DNA of 27,397 bases from CAZUVQ01 sp964623915 (GCA_964623915.1 CAZUVQ010000010.1:1-27397); one strand, 5' to 3'. Shown: positions 1 through 7,875, counted from the first letter of the stretch. Notes: generated by a model not told the origin, from the sequence alone. Program-made: numbers and translations.

Positions 1-524
1 TACCCCATAACAAGCCTTGCATTTTTATCAACATCAAACATTCTCAATTGTGAACCGTCTATGTGAGTTGTTCTGTCCTCGCTCCGTATGACGGTTTTAT
101 TTGTATTGAGGTATTTTACATTACCACTGTCAAGCACCTGCAATATCCAAAAAAGATATTCCTGCAAAGCTCTGAAAATACCGGCTATACTTCTCGTGTC
201 TCCGATTACAACATCTATTCCATATTTTTTCGGCACTTCGATTTCATGTTTCCAGATTTCCGTGCCACCGTTAAAAACCGTGCATAAAACGCCGTCGGCA
301 CCGTTTAGCGCTGTGCGTCTGTCTGTGGTTTTGGTTATTTTTGCAGGAAGATTCATAGTATTTACAATTTTTTCACAAGCAAGTGCAACTTTATCAAGCT
401 TTTCTTCATTAATATCCATTAACGCTATTTCACAATCAAAAAACGCTGGAAATGTAAGAATATCTCTGACTAAATTTCTTGTAAAAATAAAACTTCCTGC
501 ACCTATAAACGCAAATTTTTTCAA
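1..524 (-). CDS. GH4-type (alpha-galactosidase/alpha-glucosidase-like) protein, 3' end outside window
   Basis: The gene reads leftward from a TTG start at 524 (AGGAG about 8 bases upstream) and stays open to base 1, so at least 174 codons are present. The N-terminus, KKFAFIGAGSFIFTRNLVRD, is the NAD-binding dinucleotide fold of glycoside hydrolase family 4. It is followed by ALMDIN (acidic end of strand 2), TDRRTALNGADGV and GDTRSIAGIFRAL, the usual GH4 landmarks. GH4 enzymes cleave glycosides by an NAD- and divalent-metal-dependent redox mechanism in the cytoplasm. After FRAL (about residue 130) the sequence no longer follows the GH4 pattern I expect (a leucine-rich helix leading to the NYTNP motif), although the frame stays open. 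A deletion, fusion or divergent subfamily is possible. It is divergent from an AraC regulator, a common layout for sugar-use genes. N-terminal family call is fairly sure; exact substrate unknown. Confidence 0.7.
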   Translation of the reverse strand, partial: MKKFAFIGAGSFIFTRNLVRDILTFPAFFDCEIALMDINEEKLDKVALACEKIVNTMNLPAKITKTTDRRTALNGADGVLCTVFNGGTEIWKHEIEVPKKYGIDVVIGDTRSIAGIFRALQEYLFWILQVLDSGNVKYLNTNKTVIRSEDRTTHIDGSQLRMFDVDKNARLVMG

Positions 525-549
525 TGATTTCACTCCTTTATATGTATAT

Positions 550-578
550 TTTATAATAATATTATAAATTGTTTTCAA
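550..578 (-). promoter_or_regulatory. Probable sigma-A promoter of the GH4 gene
   Basis: On the minus strand TTGAAA (573-578) and TATAAA (550-555) are separated by exactly 17 bases, ending about 25 bases before the TTG start of the GH4-like gene. It lies back to back with the promoter of the AraC gene. Confidence 0.55.
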
Positions 579-625
579 AAATAAGTGTATAGAACATTCT
601 GCTGAAAATATGTATATTCCTGCTA

Positions 626-654
626 TTTACAAAGAATAATCTGTGTGGTATGAT
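626..654 (+). promoter_or_regulatory. Sigma-A promoter of the AraC-family regulator
   Basis: TTTACA (626-631), 17-base spacer, TATGAT (649-654), with a TGG just before the -10 giving an extended -10 element. Transcription should begin near 661, which excludes upstream in-frame starts and supports the ATG at 676. Confidence 0.65.
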
Positions 655-675
655 AGTATTTGGAGGGTAATGGTT

Positions 676-1485
676 ATGGATAATGTAATTATTAAAACGT
701 ACAACACAACAAATATAGTTTCGGATAAATATTTAAAAATCAACAGTTGTGGATTTCAAAATAATCATATGAGGAAATTTAAAATACAAAGAGCAGAAGG
801 AAGAGTAGATTATCATATTTTATATGTTCTTAAAGGTGAAATCGAAGTTGAATATGAAAAGAGGGATATGGTGATATCCAAAGGAGAAATGGTTCTGTAT
901 CCTCCGAATGTTACTCAGAAATATACATTTTCCGATAAATATGAAACTATTTCTTTCTGGGTTCATTTTACAGGCAATGCCGCAGATGAGATTTTAAATG
1001 GTATTGGGCTTTATGGAGGAGTATATAAAACAAAGTATATATACAATATAAATAATATAATGAATAATCTTGTGGACAAGTTTAATACTTGTTATTCCTT
1101 TGAGAATATAGGAGCAAATGCTCAACTTTTATTGCTGTTGGAGCAAATAGCGTTAAATTGTTTTGAAGTTGAAAAAGAAAACGTCATTTCCGTCGCTGTA
1201 AAATACATGAATAACAGATATACGGAAGAAATCAACATATCAGAGTGCGCATGCTTGTGTAATTTAAGTGTAAGTAGATTTTCCCATTTGTTTAAGGAGA
1301 TAATGAAAGTTTCTCCATATCAGTATATAATGAATTTACGCCTTGGAAAGGCATATGAGTATCTGATGTACACAGATATGAACATCATGGAAGTTTCTGA
1401 AATAACAGGAATTAAGGATTCTTTATACTTCAGCAAGATGTTCAAAAGAAAGTATAGCTTTTCTCCATCAAAACTTAAACACTAA
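676..1485 (+). CDS. AraC family transcriptional regulator (cupin sensor plus HTH)
   Basis: A 269-residue protein of the usual AraC-family length. The N-terminal half carries an arabinose-binding/cupin-like region (HILYVLKGEIEVEYEKRDMV, then GEMVLYPPNV), which normally binds a sugar. The C-terminal ~100 residues form two helix-turn-helix units: INISECACLCNLSVSRFSHLFKE and then NIMEVSEITGIKDSLYFSKMFKR, ending in the family's YSFSPSKL. Start: ATG at 676, with GGAGGG at 662-667 eight bases upstream. The in-frame ATG at 670 is too close to that site, and further upstream codons precede the predicted transcript. Being divergent from the GH4-like gene, it probably activates that gene in response to a sugar (inference). 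An 11-base direct repeat (AGAACATTCTG) lies on both sides of the gene. Confidence 0.88.
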   Translation: MDNVIIKTYNTTNIVSDKYLKINSCGFQNNHMRKFKIQRAEGRVDYHILYVLKGEIEVEYEKRDMVISKGEMVLYPPNVTQKYTFSDKYETISFWVHFTGNAADEILNGIGLYGGVYKTKYIYNINNIMNNLVDKFNTCYSFENIGANAQLLLLLEQIALNCFEVEKENVISVAVKYMNNRYTEEINISECACLCNLSVSRFSHLFKEIMKVSPYQYIMNLRLGKAYEYLMYTDMNIMEVSEITGIKDSLYFSKMFKRKYSFSPSKLKH

Positions 1486-1688
1486 AATTTTTGTAGTGCA
1501 AGAACATTCTGTAACTTTTTCTTGAGGAGATATGTTTCTCTAATAATTATTATCAACAGTAGGTTAGCACACCATTCTCAACGGCAAAGTCATTACAAAC
1601 TAACCTGTGTCCAATCAAGAGCATAGGTCGGTTTAATCGTATATCAGCTAAAAAACCTTATTACAAGCCATTTTCTTGTTACAAAACA
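1486..1688. other. Non-coding gap after the AraC gene
   Basis: No credible gene is seen. The gap begins with a second copy of AGAACATTCTG (1501-1511, first copy 591-601). It also holds a 7-base inverted repeat, AGGTTAG (1561-1567) with CTAACCT (1600-1606), that could close a 32-base loop. A 23-codon ATG ORF on the minus strand inside it has no ribosome-binding site and I do not call it. Confidence 0.4.
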
Positions 1689-1720
1689 AAAGAACCTACT
1701 AATTTCTTAGTAAGTTCTTT
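1689..1720 (-). terminator. Intrinsic terminator of the tRNA-Pro gene
   Basis: On the minus strand a 14-base-pair stem (one G-T pair) closes a GAAA loop and is followed by a T-rich tail (TTTTGTTTTGT). It lies just downstream of the tRNA 3' end. Confidence 0.8.
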
Positions 1721-1743
1721 GTATTCTACAAGTTGTAGGGTTT

Positions 1744-1820
1744 TGGTCTGAGTGGGGAGACTTGAACTCCCGGCCTCTTGAACCCCATTCAAGCACGCTA
1801 CCAAACTGCGCTACACCCAG
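1744..1820 (-). tRNA. tRNA-Pro (anticodon GGG)
   Basis: Read on the minus strand, the 77-base unit folds as a full cloverleaf. The acceptor stem CTGGGTG pairs with CACTCAG (one G-T pair). The D arm is GTAGCGCAGTTTGGTAGC. The anticodon stem CTTGA/TCAAG encloses loop ATGGGGT with GGG at positions 34-36. A T arm with GTTCAAG follows, and A-CCA is encoded at the 3' end. It reads proline codons CCC and CCU. It stands alone with its own promoter and terminator. Confidence 0.96.
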
Positions 1821-1840
1821 ATGTTTTAATTTGTTTATTT

Positions 1841-1869
1841 ATTATAATATACAAAACGATTATAGTCAA
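1841..1869 (-). promoter_or_regulatory. Strong promoter of tRNA-Pro
   Basis: Minus strand TTGACT (1864-1869), 17-base spacer, perfect TATAAT (1841-1846), about 20 bases before the tRNA 5' end. Confidence 0.8.
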
Positions 1870-1908
1870 TACTTTTTTGAAAAAAGGCGAAAAAGATAAA
1901 ATATCTAC

Positions 1909-1955
1909 CTGTTTTTAATAAAAACAGATCAAATATTCTACGATAAAACGTAGAA
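1909..1955. repeat. Two small adjacent hairpins between tRNA-Pro and the flavoprotein gene
   Basis: CTGTTTTT/AAAAACAG around a 3-base loop (1909-1927), then TTCTACG/CGTAGAA around a 6-base loop (1936-1955). No transcript is known to end here. They may insulate the divergent promoters. The rest of the gap up to 2000 shows nothing further. Confidence 0.3.
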
Positions 1956-1999
1956 AGTGAGTTTTTTCATTAAAAACTAAAATTTTTTTGGGATGTGCA

Positions 2000-2028
2000 T
2001 TGACAATAAAAACGAGGTGTGATAGTAT
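2000..2028 (+). promoter_or_regulatory. Probable promoter of the flavoprotein gene
   Basis: Consensus TTGACA (2000-2005), 17-base spacer, TAGTAT (2023-2028) preceded by TGA (extended -10). The leader to the ATG at 2110 is about 75 bases, with no clear structure. Confidence 0.55.
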
Positions 2029-2109
2029 TGAATTATAGTACATATTATGTAATATAATCATTCTAAGCTTAAAAAATCGCATAATATAACTGAAAGGATA
2101 TGACTTAAA

Positions 2110-2727
2110 ATGAAAGTATTATTAATAAACGGAAGCCCTCACAAAAACGGATGTACTTTTGTGGCGCTTTCTGAAGCAGCAAAAACATTGAATAAAAATG
2201 GAATTGAAACTGATTTTATGCATATTCCGTCTGACACATCTGGTTGCAGGGCCTGTAAGGTTTGTAAAAAAACCGGTAAATGCATAATTGATGATATGGT
2301 TAACGAATTTCTCGCAAAACTACCTGAAATCGATGGAATTATTGTTGGTTCACCTGTATATTTTGCAGGTGCCGCAGGGCAGCTTACTGCTTTTCTTGAT
2401 AGGGCGTTTATGGCAGGCGGCGGTAAGTTTGACGGAAAACTTGCGGCATCTGTTGTAAGCTGCCGCAGGGGTGGTGCTACTGCAGCTTTTGACCAGCTGA
2501 ATAAATATTTTCTGATGAACTGTATGCCTTGCGTTGGCTCACAGTACTGGAACCAGGTGCATGGAAGTAAAGCAGAGGATGTATCAAAGGACGAGGAGGG
2601 TCTTCAGACGATGAGAACTCTGGCAACACAGATGGCCTGGCTTTTAAAGTGCGTAGAAGCAGGGAAAAAAGAAGGATTTACTGTTCCGGAAAGAGAAGAA
2701 CGAATTACAACAAGCTTTATCAGATAA
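2110..2727 (+). CDS. NADPH-dependent FMN reductase / iron-sulfur flavoprotein
   Basis: A 205-residue flavodoxin-fold protein. The N-terminal strand and phosphate loop read KVLLINGSPHKNGCT, where the FMN phosphate binds. A compact cysteine cluster follows (C46, C49, C52, C58, spacing C-x2-C-x2-C-x5-C). It matches the [4Fe-4S] motif of archaeal and clostridial iron-sulfur flavoproteins. DGIIVGSPVYFAGAAGQL (about residues 77-94) is the second flavin loop. Family members carry electrons between ferredoxin or NADPH and unknown acceptors, often under oxidative stress. The exact partner cannot be read from the sequence. AAAGGA lies about 11 bases before the ATG. It is a single-gene unit with a promoter at 2000-2028 and a long hairpin at 2875-2921. 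Confidence 0.82.
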   Translation: MKVLLINGSPHKNGCTFVALSEAAKTLNKNGIETDFMHIPSDTSGCRACKVCKKTGKCIIDDMVNEFLAKLPEIDGIIVGSPVYFAGAAGQLTAFLDRAFMAGGGKFDGKLAASVVSCRRGGATAAFDQLNKYFLMNCMPCVGSQYWNQVHGSKAEDVSKDEEGLQTMRTLATQMAWLLKCVEAGKKEGFTVPEREERITTSFIR

Positions 2728-2738
2728 AATAAGGATAG

Positions 2739-2927
2739 CCCTTCTTAAAGATAATAATTTTCGGCAAAGGTGCTTATGTATACACAAACTCTGCCTGCTA
2801 TTACTATAATAATACATCATATTTGTTTTTTACTGTCTCGGTAAAACAAGCAGATTACATGAATAATTACGTTGAATCATCTGCAAAGCAATGTCAAAAT
2901 AACATTGCTTTGCAGATGATTTGTTAA
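2739..2927 (+). pseudogene. Possible decayed gene fragment (62 open codons, no start)
   Basis: A 62-codon frame opens just after a TAG and ends in TAA at 2925-2927. It begins PFLKIIIFGKGAYVYTNSA and continues with a polar, tyrosine-rich stretch. It lacks an ATG/GTG/TTG with a ribosome-binding site near its left end. The amino-acid make-up looks protein-like, and this length of open frame is not expected often in such AT-rich DNA, but I recognise no family. The 20-base-pair hairpin at 2875-2921 lies within its last third. It may be a gene remnant or chance. Confidence 0.2.
2875..2921 (+). terminator. Long perfect hairpin, probable terminator
   Basis: A perfect 20-base-pair stem (arms 2875-2894 and 2902-2921) with a 7-base loop CAAAATA. 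It is followed on the plus strand by TTGTTAAAATTATTTATATTT. It lies between the flavoprotein gene and the diguanylate cyclase gene. The tail is only moderately T-rich, so a processing or dispersed-repeat role is also possible. Confidence 0.6.
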
Positions 2928-2969
2928 AATTATTTATATTTTTAACACAATGTAAATAAGTGAAATGAG

Positions 2970-4610
2970 ATGTTATTTATGGTATCAAAGAAAAATACTT
3001 ATAAAGTACTTTTTTATATACTCTTAGTATTTATGGCAATAATTCTTTCTTTTGTTTATTGTACTTTTAATACTGATAATGCAGGGCTTAATGTTCCGCC
3101 AATGGATCAATTTGGCGACAGATGGTATTACAAAGACACAGTAATCAATATTAATAAAAGCAATCCTTTAAAAGTGAGTGACACTGTTGTAATAAGCCGC
3201 TCTCTGCCAAGCGATATTTTCGACAAAGAATCATTAATATTGGAATCAAGAAATGTTAGCATAAGAGCGTTTATAGGACAAAAGGAGATATACAATCACG
3301 GCAATTCGGAAAGTATGTTTTTTTGTAATACTTTCGGCAATCTATGGTCTGTGATAGACCTTGAGGATAGCTGTGCTGATAAAACCGTTACATTTATTCT
3401 TTCTCCTATAAGCGAAACCCAAGGTGCGGCAATTATTGGTATATATTTTGATACACAAGCTGCCTTTGTTGTTAATTTTCTAAAAAATAATTTTCTTAAG
3501 CTGTCAGTACTGTATCTTATTTTAATTTTTGGTATAATTGAGTTTATAATTTCAATTTCTGAATACATAGCAAAAAAAGAGTATTCCTTAACGGATTTTT
3601 ACCTTGGAATGTTTCTTTCTAACGTATTTTTATGGTTGTTTACAAATGACATGATGTCAAATTACTTATTTAATAATTTTGCATTTGGTAACGTTCTTTC
3701 TATGTTCTCATACCTAACACTACCTATATCGTTCCTATTGTATATTACAACTGTACTGAAAAGAGAGAGTAAGCTTGTAAAATTCATGGTAATATTAAAT
3801 AGCCTTTATTGCTTTGTGAGAATTTTGCTTTCCTCTTTCGACATTTTAAATCTTTCAATACAAGATTATTTTACCGCCATAATAATGATGTGCAATGTTT
3901 TGGTTGTTTTTTATGAGTGCTTTATTAATCATCATATATGGACGTCAAAAATGACCTATAATGCAACTCTGGTTATAGGTGTTTTTTCAATTGTTACAAT
4001 TGCCGTATTTAATTGGAATGAAAAAATAATTCACTTGTTTTATATAGGTGTCATTATATTTTTCACATTGATTTTTTGGGACAGATTAAATCAGATAAAC
4101 AGAATTAAAACGCAGGCGGCAGACTATGAGACCTATAAAAAGCTTGCGATGAATGATGTGGTAACAGACACAAAAAACCGCCTTGCATTCAATACGGATA
4201 TTGAAAATATTACAGGCATACACGATGTGGCAATAGTTGTAATAGATGCAAACAATCTAAAAAGGATTAATGATACTTTGGGGCATATTGCAGGAGATAC
4301 AGTTATTTTTTCACTTGCATCTCATCTTAAGGAAACATTTAAAAACAGTGGCACCGTGTACAGAATGGGCGGTGATGAGTTTGCAGTTGTAATGCTTGAT
4401 TATAGGGATAAGACTCTGAAAGAGGCAAATACAGCACTGTCAACACCGAAATACATTATGATAAAAGGTGGGAAAATATTGCTTGATTTTTCATATGGCA
4501 TAGCAGAAGAAAAGTCTTTAGATTGTACGTCAGAAGAAATATACGGGGTATTCCACAAAGCTGATGAACTAATGTATAACGATAAAAAAAGTAAAAAGAT
4601 TCACGATTAA
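2970..4610 (+). CDS. Membrane diguanylate cyclase with 7TMR-DISM-like sensor and GGDEF domain
   Basis: A 546-residue protein. Helix 1 (about 12-31) is followed by an extracellular beta-rich region (about 40-165, starting near DRWYYKDTVININ). Next come about seven hydrophobic helices (about 172-375), then a C-terminal GGDEF domain (about 395-546). That order is the 7TMR-DISM receptor layout. The active-site loop is intact as MGGDEF (GGDEF at 467-471), with the metal/GTP motif VIDANNLKRINDTLGH upstream. It should make cyclic di-GMP from two GTP in response to an outside signal. The inhibitory I-site (RxxD five residues before GGDEF) is absent (KNSG instead), so product feedback through that site is not expected. 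The start has only a weak ribosome-binding site (GAAATGAG); an ATG nine bases later is an alternative. Confidence 0.88.
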   Translation: MLFMVSKKNTYKVLFYILLVFMAIILSFVYCTFNTDNAGLNVPPMDQFGDRWYYKDTVININKSNPLKVSDTVVISRSLPSDIFDKESLILESRNVSIRAFIGQKEIYNHGNSESMFFCNTFGNLWSVIDLEDSCADKTVTFILSPISETQGAAIIGIYFDTQAAFVVNFLKNNFLKLSVLYLILIFGIIEFIISISEYIAKKEYSLTDFYLGMFLSNVFLWLFTNDMMSNYLFNNFAFGNVLSMFSYLTLPISFLLYITTVLKRESKLVKFMVILNSLYCFVRILLSSFDILNLSIQDYFTAIIMMCNVLVVFYECFINHHIWTSKMTYNATLVIGVFSIVTIAVFNWNEKIIHLFYIGVIIFFTLIFWDRLNQINRIKTQAADYETYKKLAMNDVVTDTKNRLAFNTDIENITGIHDVAIVVIDANNLKRINDTLGHIAGDTVIFSLASHLKETFKNSGTVYRMGGDEFAVVMLDYRDKTLKEANTALSTPKYIMIKGGKILLDFSYGIAEEKSLDCTSEEIYGVFHKADELMYNDKKSKKIHD

Positions 4611-4624
4611 GGCAAACAGAACGT

Positions 4625-5563
4625 TCAGCAAAGCCAAAAATATTTCAATGTCATAATGCCGAGGAAAATTGCAAAAAAGCTCAAAGCGGTGCTCAAAAGA
4701 ACAATATTGCCCGCCATATGGTAATTCCCACCCATGTTTCTAATCATTGTGTAGCTTGAAACAGCCGCAGGTGAGGCAAGAAAAATAAATAAAACACCAA
4801 GCGCGCCACCTTCAATACCAAGGACAATTGCAATGGGCATAAAAATAAGAGGAGAAATAAATGTTTTGCTGATTGATGCTATAAATGCTGGTTTAAAGGT
4901 CTCTTTTGCGGATGACCATGTAAAGGATGCACCTATTACTATTAATGATAATGGTGTACACATATCAGATAAATAACCCATTGGTTTCATAATGATAACT
5001 GGCAGGGAAATATGTAAAAGCGAGAAAGCTGTGCCTGATATGGCGCCTATAATCAAAGGATTTTTCATTATCCCCAGCAGTATTGCTTTGGGGTTTCTTT
5101 TTTTCTCAAGCAATGAGGTTAATAACACAACAGAAAGTACATTATAAAAAGGAACTGTTACCGCCAACAGAACTGACGCATTGACAGCTATTTCAGGAGG
5201 AAATATTGCTTTAGTCAAGGGTACGCCCAAAATGGCATAATTTGAACGGAAAACACCTTGCGCAAAAGCTGCTCTCCTTGAAGGGTCAGCAATAACAACG
5301 GAGCATACAATCCCGGCAATAAAAAGTATAATGGTTGCACATACCGAGAAAAGCACAAGCCTTGTATCAAATTTTTCTATAATATTTATTGTTGCAATAT
5401 CTTTAAAAAGCATTGCAGGAAGGCATACTTTAAAAACAAGATTGGTAGCCTTTGATGCAAAATGCTCATCAACTACTTTTGCTTTTTTAAGTAATACTCC
5501 GATAAGAACAAGCAAAAATATTGGTACAATAGCGTTATAGCTTAAAATAAAATTATTAAACAT
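4625..5563 (-). CDS. AEC family (auxin efflux carrier-type) transporter
   Basis: A 312-residue integral membrane protein with about ten hydrophobic helices and the AEC signature regions. These include AIVPIFLLVLIGVLLKKAKV at the N-terminus, NLVFKVCLPAMLF in helix 2 and an Asn-Tyr motif (SNYAILGVPL) near residue 115. Bacterial AEC proteins move organic acids such as malate or malonate, or unknown anions; the substrate here is not evident. AAGGTG lies five bases before the ATG. It converges with the diguanylate cyclase gene (14-base gap, no terminator seen) and follows the esterase gene after the hairpin at 5595-5624. A second, dissimilar AEC paralogue lies at 7945-8871. Confidence 0.85.
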   Translation of the reverse strand: MFNNFILSYNAIVPIFLLVLIGVLLKKAKVVDEHFASKATNLVFKVCLPAMLFKDIATINIIEKFDTRLVLFSVCATIILFIAGIVCSVVIADPSRRAAFAQGVFRSNYAILGVPLTKAIFPPEIAVNASVLLAVTVPFYNVLSVVLLTSLLEKKRNPKAILLGIMKNPLIIGAISGTAFSLLHISLPVIIMKPMGYLSDMCTPLSLIVIGASFTWSSAKETFKPAFIASISKTFISPLIFMPIAIVLGIEGGALGVLFIFLASPAAVSSYTMIRNMGGNYHMAGNIVLLSTALSFFAIFLGIMTLKYFWLC

Positions 5564-5594
5564 ATTTCACCTTTTTATATTGAGGCATTAATAT

Positions 5595-5624
5595 TATAGG
5601 GAATGACACCCGTCATTCCCTATA
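5595..5624 (-). terminator. Perfect 13-bp hairpin after the esterase gene
   Basis: Arms TATAGGGAATGAC and GTCATTCCCTATA enclose a 4-base loop. On the minus strand it lies just after the esterase stop and is followed by TAATATTAAT, which makes a weak terminator tail. The GTCATT...AATGAC core is shared with the palindrome at 12502-12524, so it may also be a dispersed repeat. Confidence 0.5.
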
Positions 5625-5667
5625 AAAAATAATAAAGTTGCTTTAAATTGGAAATAATATATTCTGT

Positions 5668-6630
5668 CTACAACCTGCTTCTGATAAATGAAAATTCAAG
5701 GTCGCTATGACTACTTGGTGTACCGTGACCAAAATCATGATAAATGACATACTGTTTTTTGCTTGTTATCTTATTGAAAGCGGCAAATTGTGTAGATGGG
5801 GGACAAATTGTATCCATAAGCCCTGTTGCCATATATACCTCAGCCTTAATTCTTTTTGTAAGGTTTTGAATATCTATGTATCCAAGCTTTGTGAAAAATT
5901 CATCTTCTCTATGGTGAGTGGGGTCAAAATGAGTAAAATAATACTTGATTTCCTCGTATGCATCTTTGTCAAGATCCATATCCCAAACACGTTTATAATC
6001 AGAAAGAAACGGTACCCATGGCGTAGCTATCTTAACTTCTGGGACAAGCGACGCACAAGCAAGGGTTAAACCGCCTCCTTGAGAACCGCCGCGTGCAGCA
6101 ACACGTGTTTCATCTGTTTCGGGAAAACCCATTGTAATTTTCGCTAAAAGAGCAGTGTCGAGGTACTGCTGTACAAAAAGCATATCTTCAGCCGGTCCTT
6201 CTACTCCCCTTATGAACATACCCCTGAAAGTGGTTCCCACAAATCCGCCTATATCCTGTGATAAACCGCCCTGCCCACGGCAATCAAGAGCTGCAACACA
6301 GTAACCTTCTGAAACATATGAAAGATAATTGCTCCATGAGCCGGAGGCACCTGAATAACCGTGAAAATTTAAAATTAGAGGTGCTTTCCCCGTCAGATTT
6401 TTGGGGCGAATATATTTGGCATATATTTTAGCTCCCTTTGTTCCTGTAAAGTAAAGATCAAAGCAGTCAGCAAAACTACATTCAAAGTCTGCCTTTGTAA
6501 GAGTTGGATTTGCGTTGTGGCTTTCAAGCTCTGCTAAGCGTTTGTCCCAAAACACATCAATATCAGCTGGGCATGGTGAAGAACCTTGATAAGTTAATAA
6601 CTCTGATAAGGGCTTGTCAATCATCGGCAT
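5668..6630 (-). CDS. Acetylxylan esterase / cephalosporin-C deacetylase family hydrolase (CE7-like)
   Basis: A 320-residue alpha/beta-hydrolase, the usual length for CE7 enzymes. The N-terminus, LSELLTYQGSSPCPADIDVF, is the typical lead-in of acetylxylan esterase/deacetylase. Catalytic residues are all visible: Ser183 in GGSQGG, Asp273 in GLMDTICPP and His302 in DFGHGTP. The CRGQGG motif near 117-122 is the family's RGQ motif. It removes acetyl groups from acetylated xylo-oligosaccharides or similar small esters. No signal peptide is seen, so it acts in the cytoplasm on imported sugars. GGAGA lies nine bases before the ATG. It follows tyrS by only 18 bases and is probably read from the tyrS promoter. 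Confidence 0.87.
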   Translation of the reverse strand: MPMIDKPLSELLTYQGSSPCPADIDVFWDKRLAELESHNANPTLTKADFECSFADCFDLYFTGTKGAKIYAKYIRPKNLTGKAPLILNFHGYSGASGSWSNYLSYVSEGYCVAALDCRGQGGLSQDIGGFVGTTFRGMFIRGVEGPAEDMLFVQQYLDTALLAKITMGFPETDETRVAARGGSQGGGLTLACASLVPEVKIATPWVPFLSDYKRVWDMDLDKDAYEEIKYYFTHFDPTHHREDEFFTKLGYIDIQNLTKRIKAEVYMATGLMDTICPPSTQFAAFNKITSKKQYVIYHDFGHGTPSSHSDLEFSFIRSRL

Positions 6631-6648
6631 AAATAATCATCTCCAAAT

Positions 6649-7875
6649 TTATTTTATTATTATTTTAAGGTAAGCTTTTTTTCCTCTTTTTGCAATAAGA
6701 ACATCGTCTTTAAAATCCGCAGGGGTAATCAAAGCATCAATAGATTCAACCTTTTTGTCATTAATGGTAAGACCGCCCTGCATAATGAGACGGCGTGCTT
6801 CTGATTTTGAGGGTAAAAAGCCTGCCGTAACAACTAAATCAATTGCACTGATTCCGGCGGCAATCAATTCACTTGAAAATTCCTTTGTCGGCATATCATC
6901 CGAAACAACCCCTTTTGCAAAAATTGCACGGGCAGCTTCCTGTGCCCTGGTTGCCTCGTCTTCTCCGTGCACCAATTTTGTAACCTCAAAGGCAAGGCGT
7001 TCTTTGGCGCAGTTTAACTCGTTGCCTTCCATTTTTTCATATTCTTTGATTTCGTCCATGGAAACGAATGTAACAAGCTTTAAACAGCGGCAAACATCAT
7101 CATCGCCTACGTTCCTCCAATACTGGTAGAAATCGTAGGGGGAGACCTTATCAGAGTCAAGCCACATAGCACCTTTTGCAGTTTTGCCCATTTTTTTGCC
7201 GTCCGAAGTGGTTAAAAGTGTAAATGTCATACCGTACGCTTCTTTGCCATCAACGCGGCGGATAAGCTCAATTCCGCCTAAAATATTGCTCCACTGGTCG
7301 TCGCCGCCAAGCTCAAGCTTACAGCCGTATTTCTGATTAAGAACAAGAAAATCATAGCTTTGCATAAGCATATAATTAAATTCTATGAATGAAAGACCTT
7401 TCTCAAGCCTTGACTTGAAGCATTCGCACGTCAACATTCTGTTAACAGAGAAATGAACGCCGATTTCACGCAAAAACTCAACATAGTTAAGCTTCAACAG
7501 CCAGTCAGAATTATTAACCATAATAGCCTTGCCCTCGCCAAAATCTATAAGGCGGGAAAGCTGTGACTTAAAACGGTCAGCATTATGCTGAATAGTTTCA
7601 AGAGTCATCATCTGTCGCATGTCCGATCTGCCGGATGGGTCACCTACCATTGCCGTTCCGTCGCCGATAATTGCAATAGGACGGTGGCCGGCAAGCTGCA
7701 TATGGCGCATAACAACCATCTGAAGGAAATGCCCTACATGAAGGCTGTCAGCAGTGGGGTCAAAGCCGATATAAAAAGTAACCTTTTCGTTTCCTAAAAG
7801 TTCTCTTATTTCTTTTTCGTGAGTTGTCTGTGCTATCAGACCACGCTCAAGCAGTGTATCATAAACATTTGCCAT
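6649..7875 (-). CDS. tyrS: Tyrosine-tRNA ligase
   Basis: Class I aminoacyl-tRNA synthetase that charges tRNA-Tyr with tyrosine using ATP. FDPTADSLHVGH carries the HIGH-type motif (HVGH), and DGKKMGKTAKG carries the KMSKS-type motif (KMGKT). The tyrosine-pocket stretch YNFYMLMQSYDF-like (FNYMLMQSYDFL) and GGDDQWSNI are present. The C-terminus has an S4 RNA-binding domain (SKSEARRLIMQGGLTIN). I place the start at the ATG at 7875 (408 residues) because GGAAGG lies nine bases upstream. The ATG at 7884 would overlap its own ribosome-binding site. The promoter at 7909-7937 leaves a leader of about 30 bases, so no T-box element can be present. Confidence 0.97.
   Translation of the reverse strand: MANVYDTLLERGLIAQTTHEKEIRELLGNEKVTFYIGFDPTADSLHVGHFLQMVVMRHMQLAGHRPIAIIGDGTAMVGDPSGRSDMRQMMTLETIQHNADRFKSQLSRLIDFGEGKAIMVNNSDWLLKLNYVEFLREIGVHFSVNRMLTCECFKSRLEKGLSFIEFNYMLMQSYDFLVLNQKYGCKLELGGDDQWSNILGGIELIRRVDGKEAYGMTFTLLTTSDGKKMGKTAKGAMWLDSDKVSPYDFYQYWRNVGDDDVCRCLKLVTFVSMDEIKEYEKMEGNELNCAKERLAFEVTKLVHGEDEATRAQEAARAIFAKGVVSDDMPTKEFSSELIAAGISAIDLVVTAGFLPSKSEARRLIMQGGLTINDKKVESIDALITPADFKDDVLIAKRGKKAYLKIIIK

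Noticed and set aside
88..567. 159-codon plus-strand frame opposite the GH4-like gene
   Set aside because: It is antisense to a frame with clear GH4 motifs, a good ribosome-binding site and a promoter. Its own start has none.
643..675. Longer N-terminus for the AraC protein
   Set aside because: It would begin inside the -10 box and before the transcript start; GGAGGG fits the ATG at 676.
1744..2000. tRNA as an integration site for a mobile element
   Set aside because: No integrase, no repeated tRNA 3' end and no att-like duplication are seen near tRNA-Pro.
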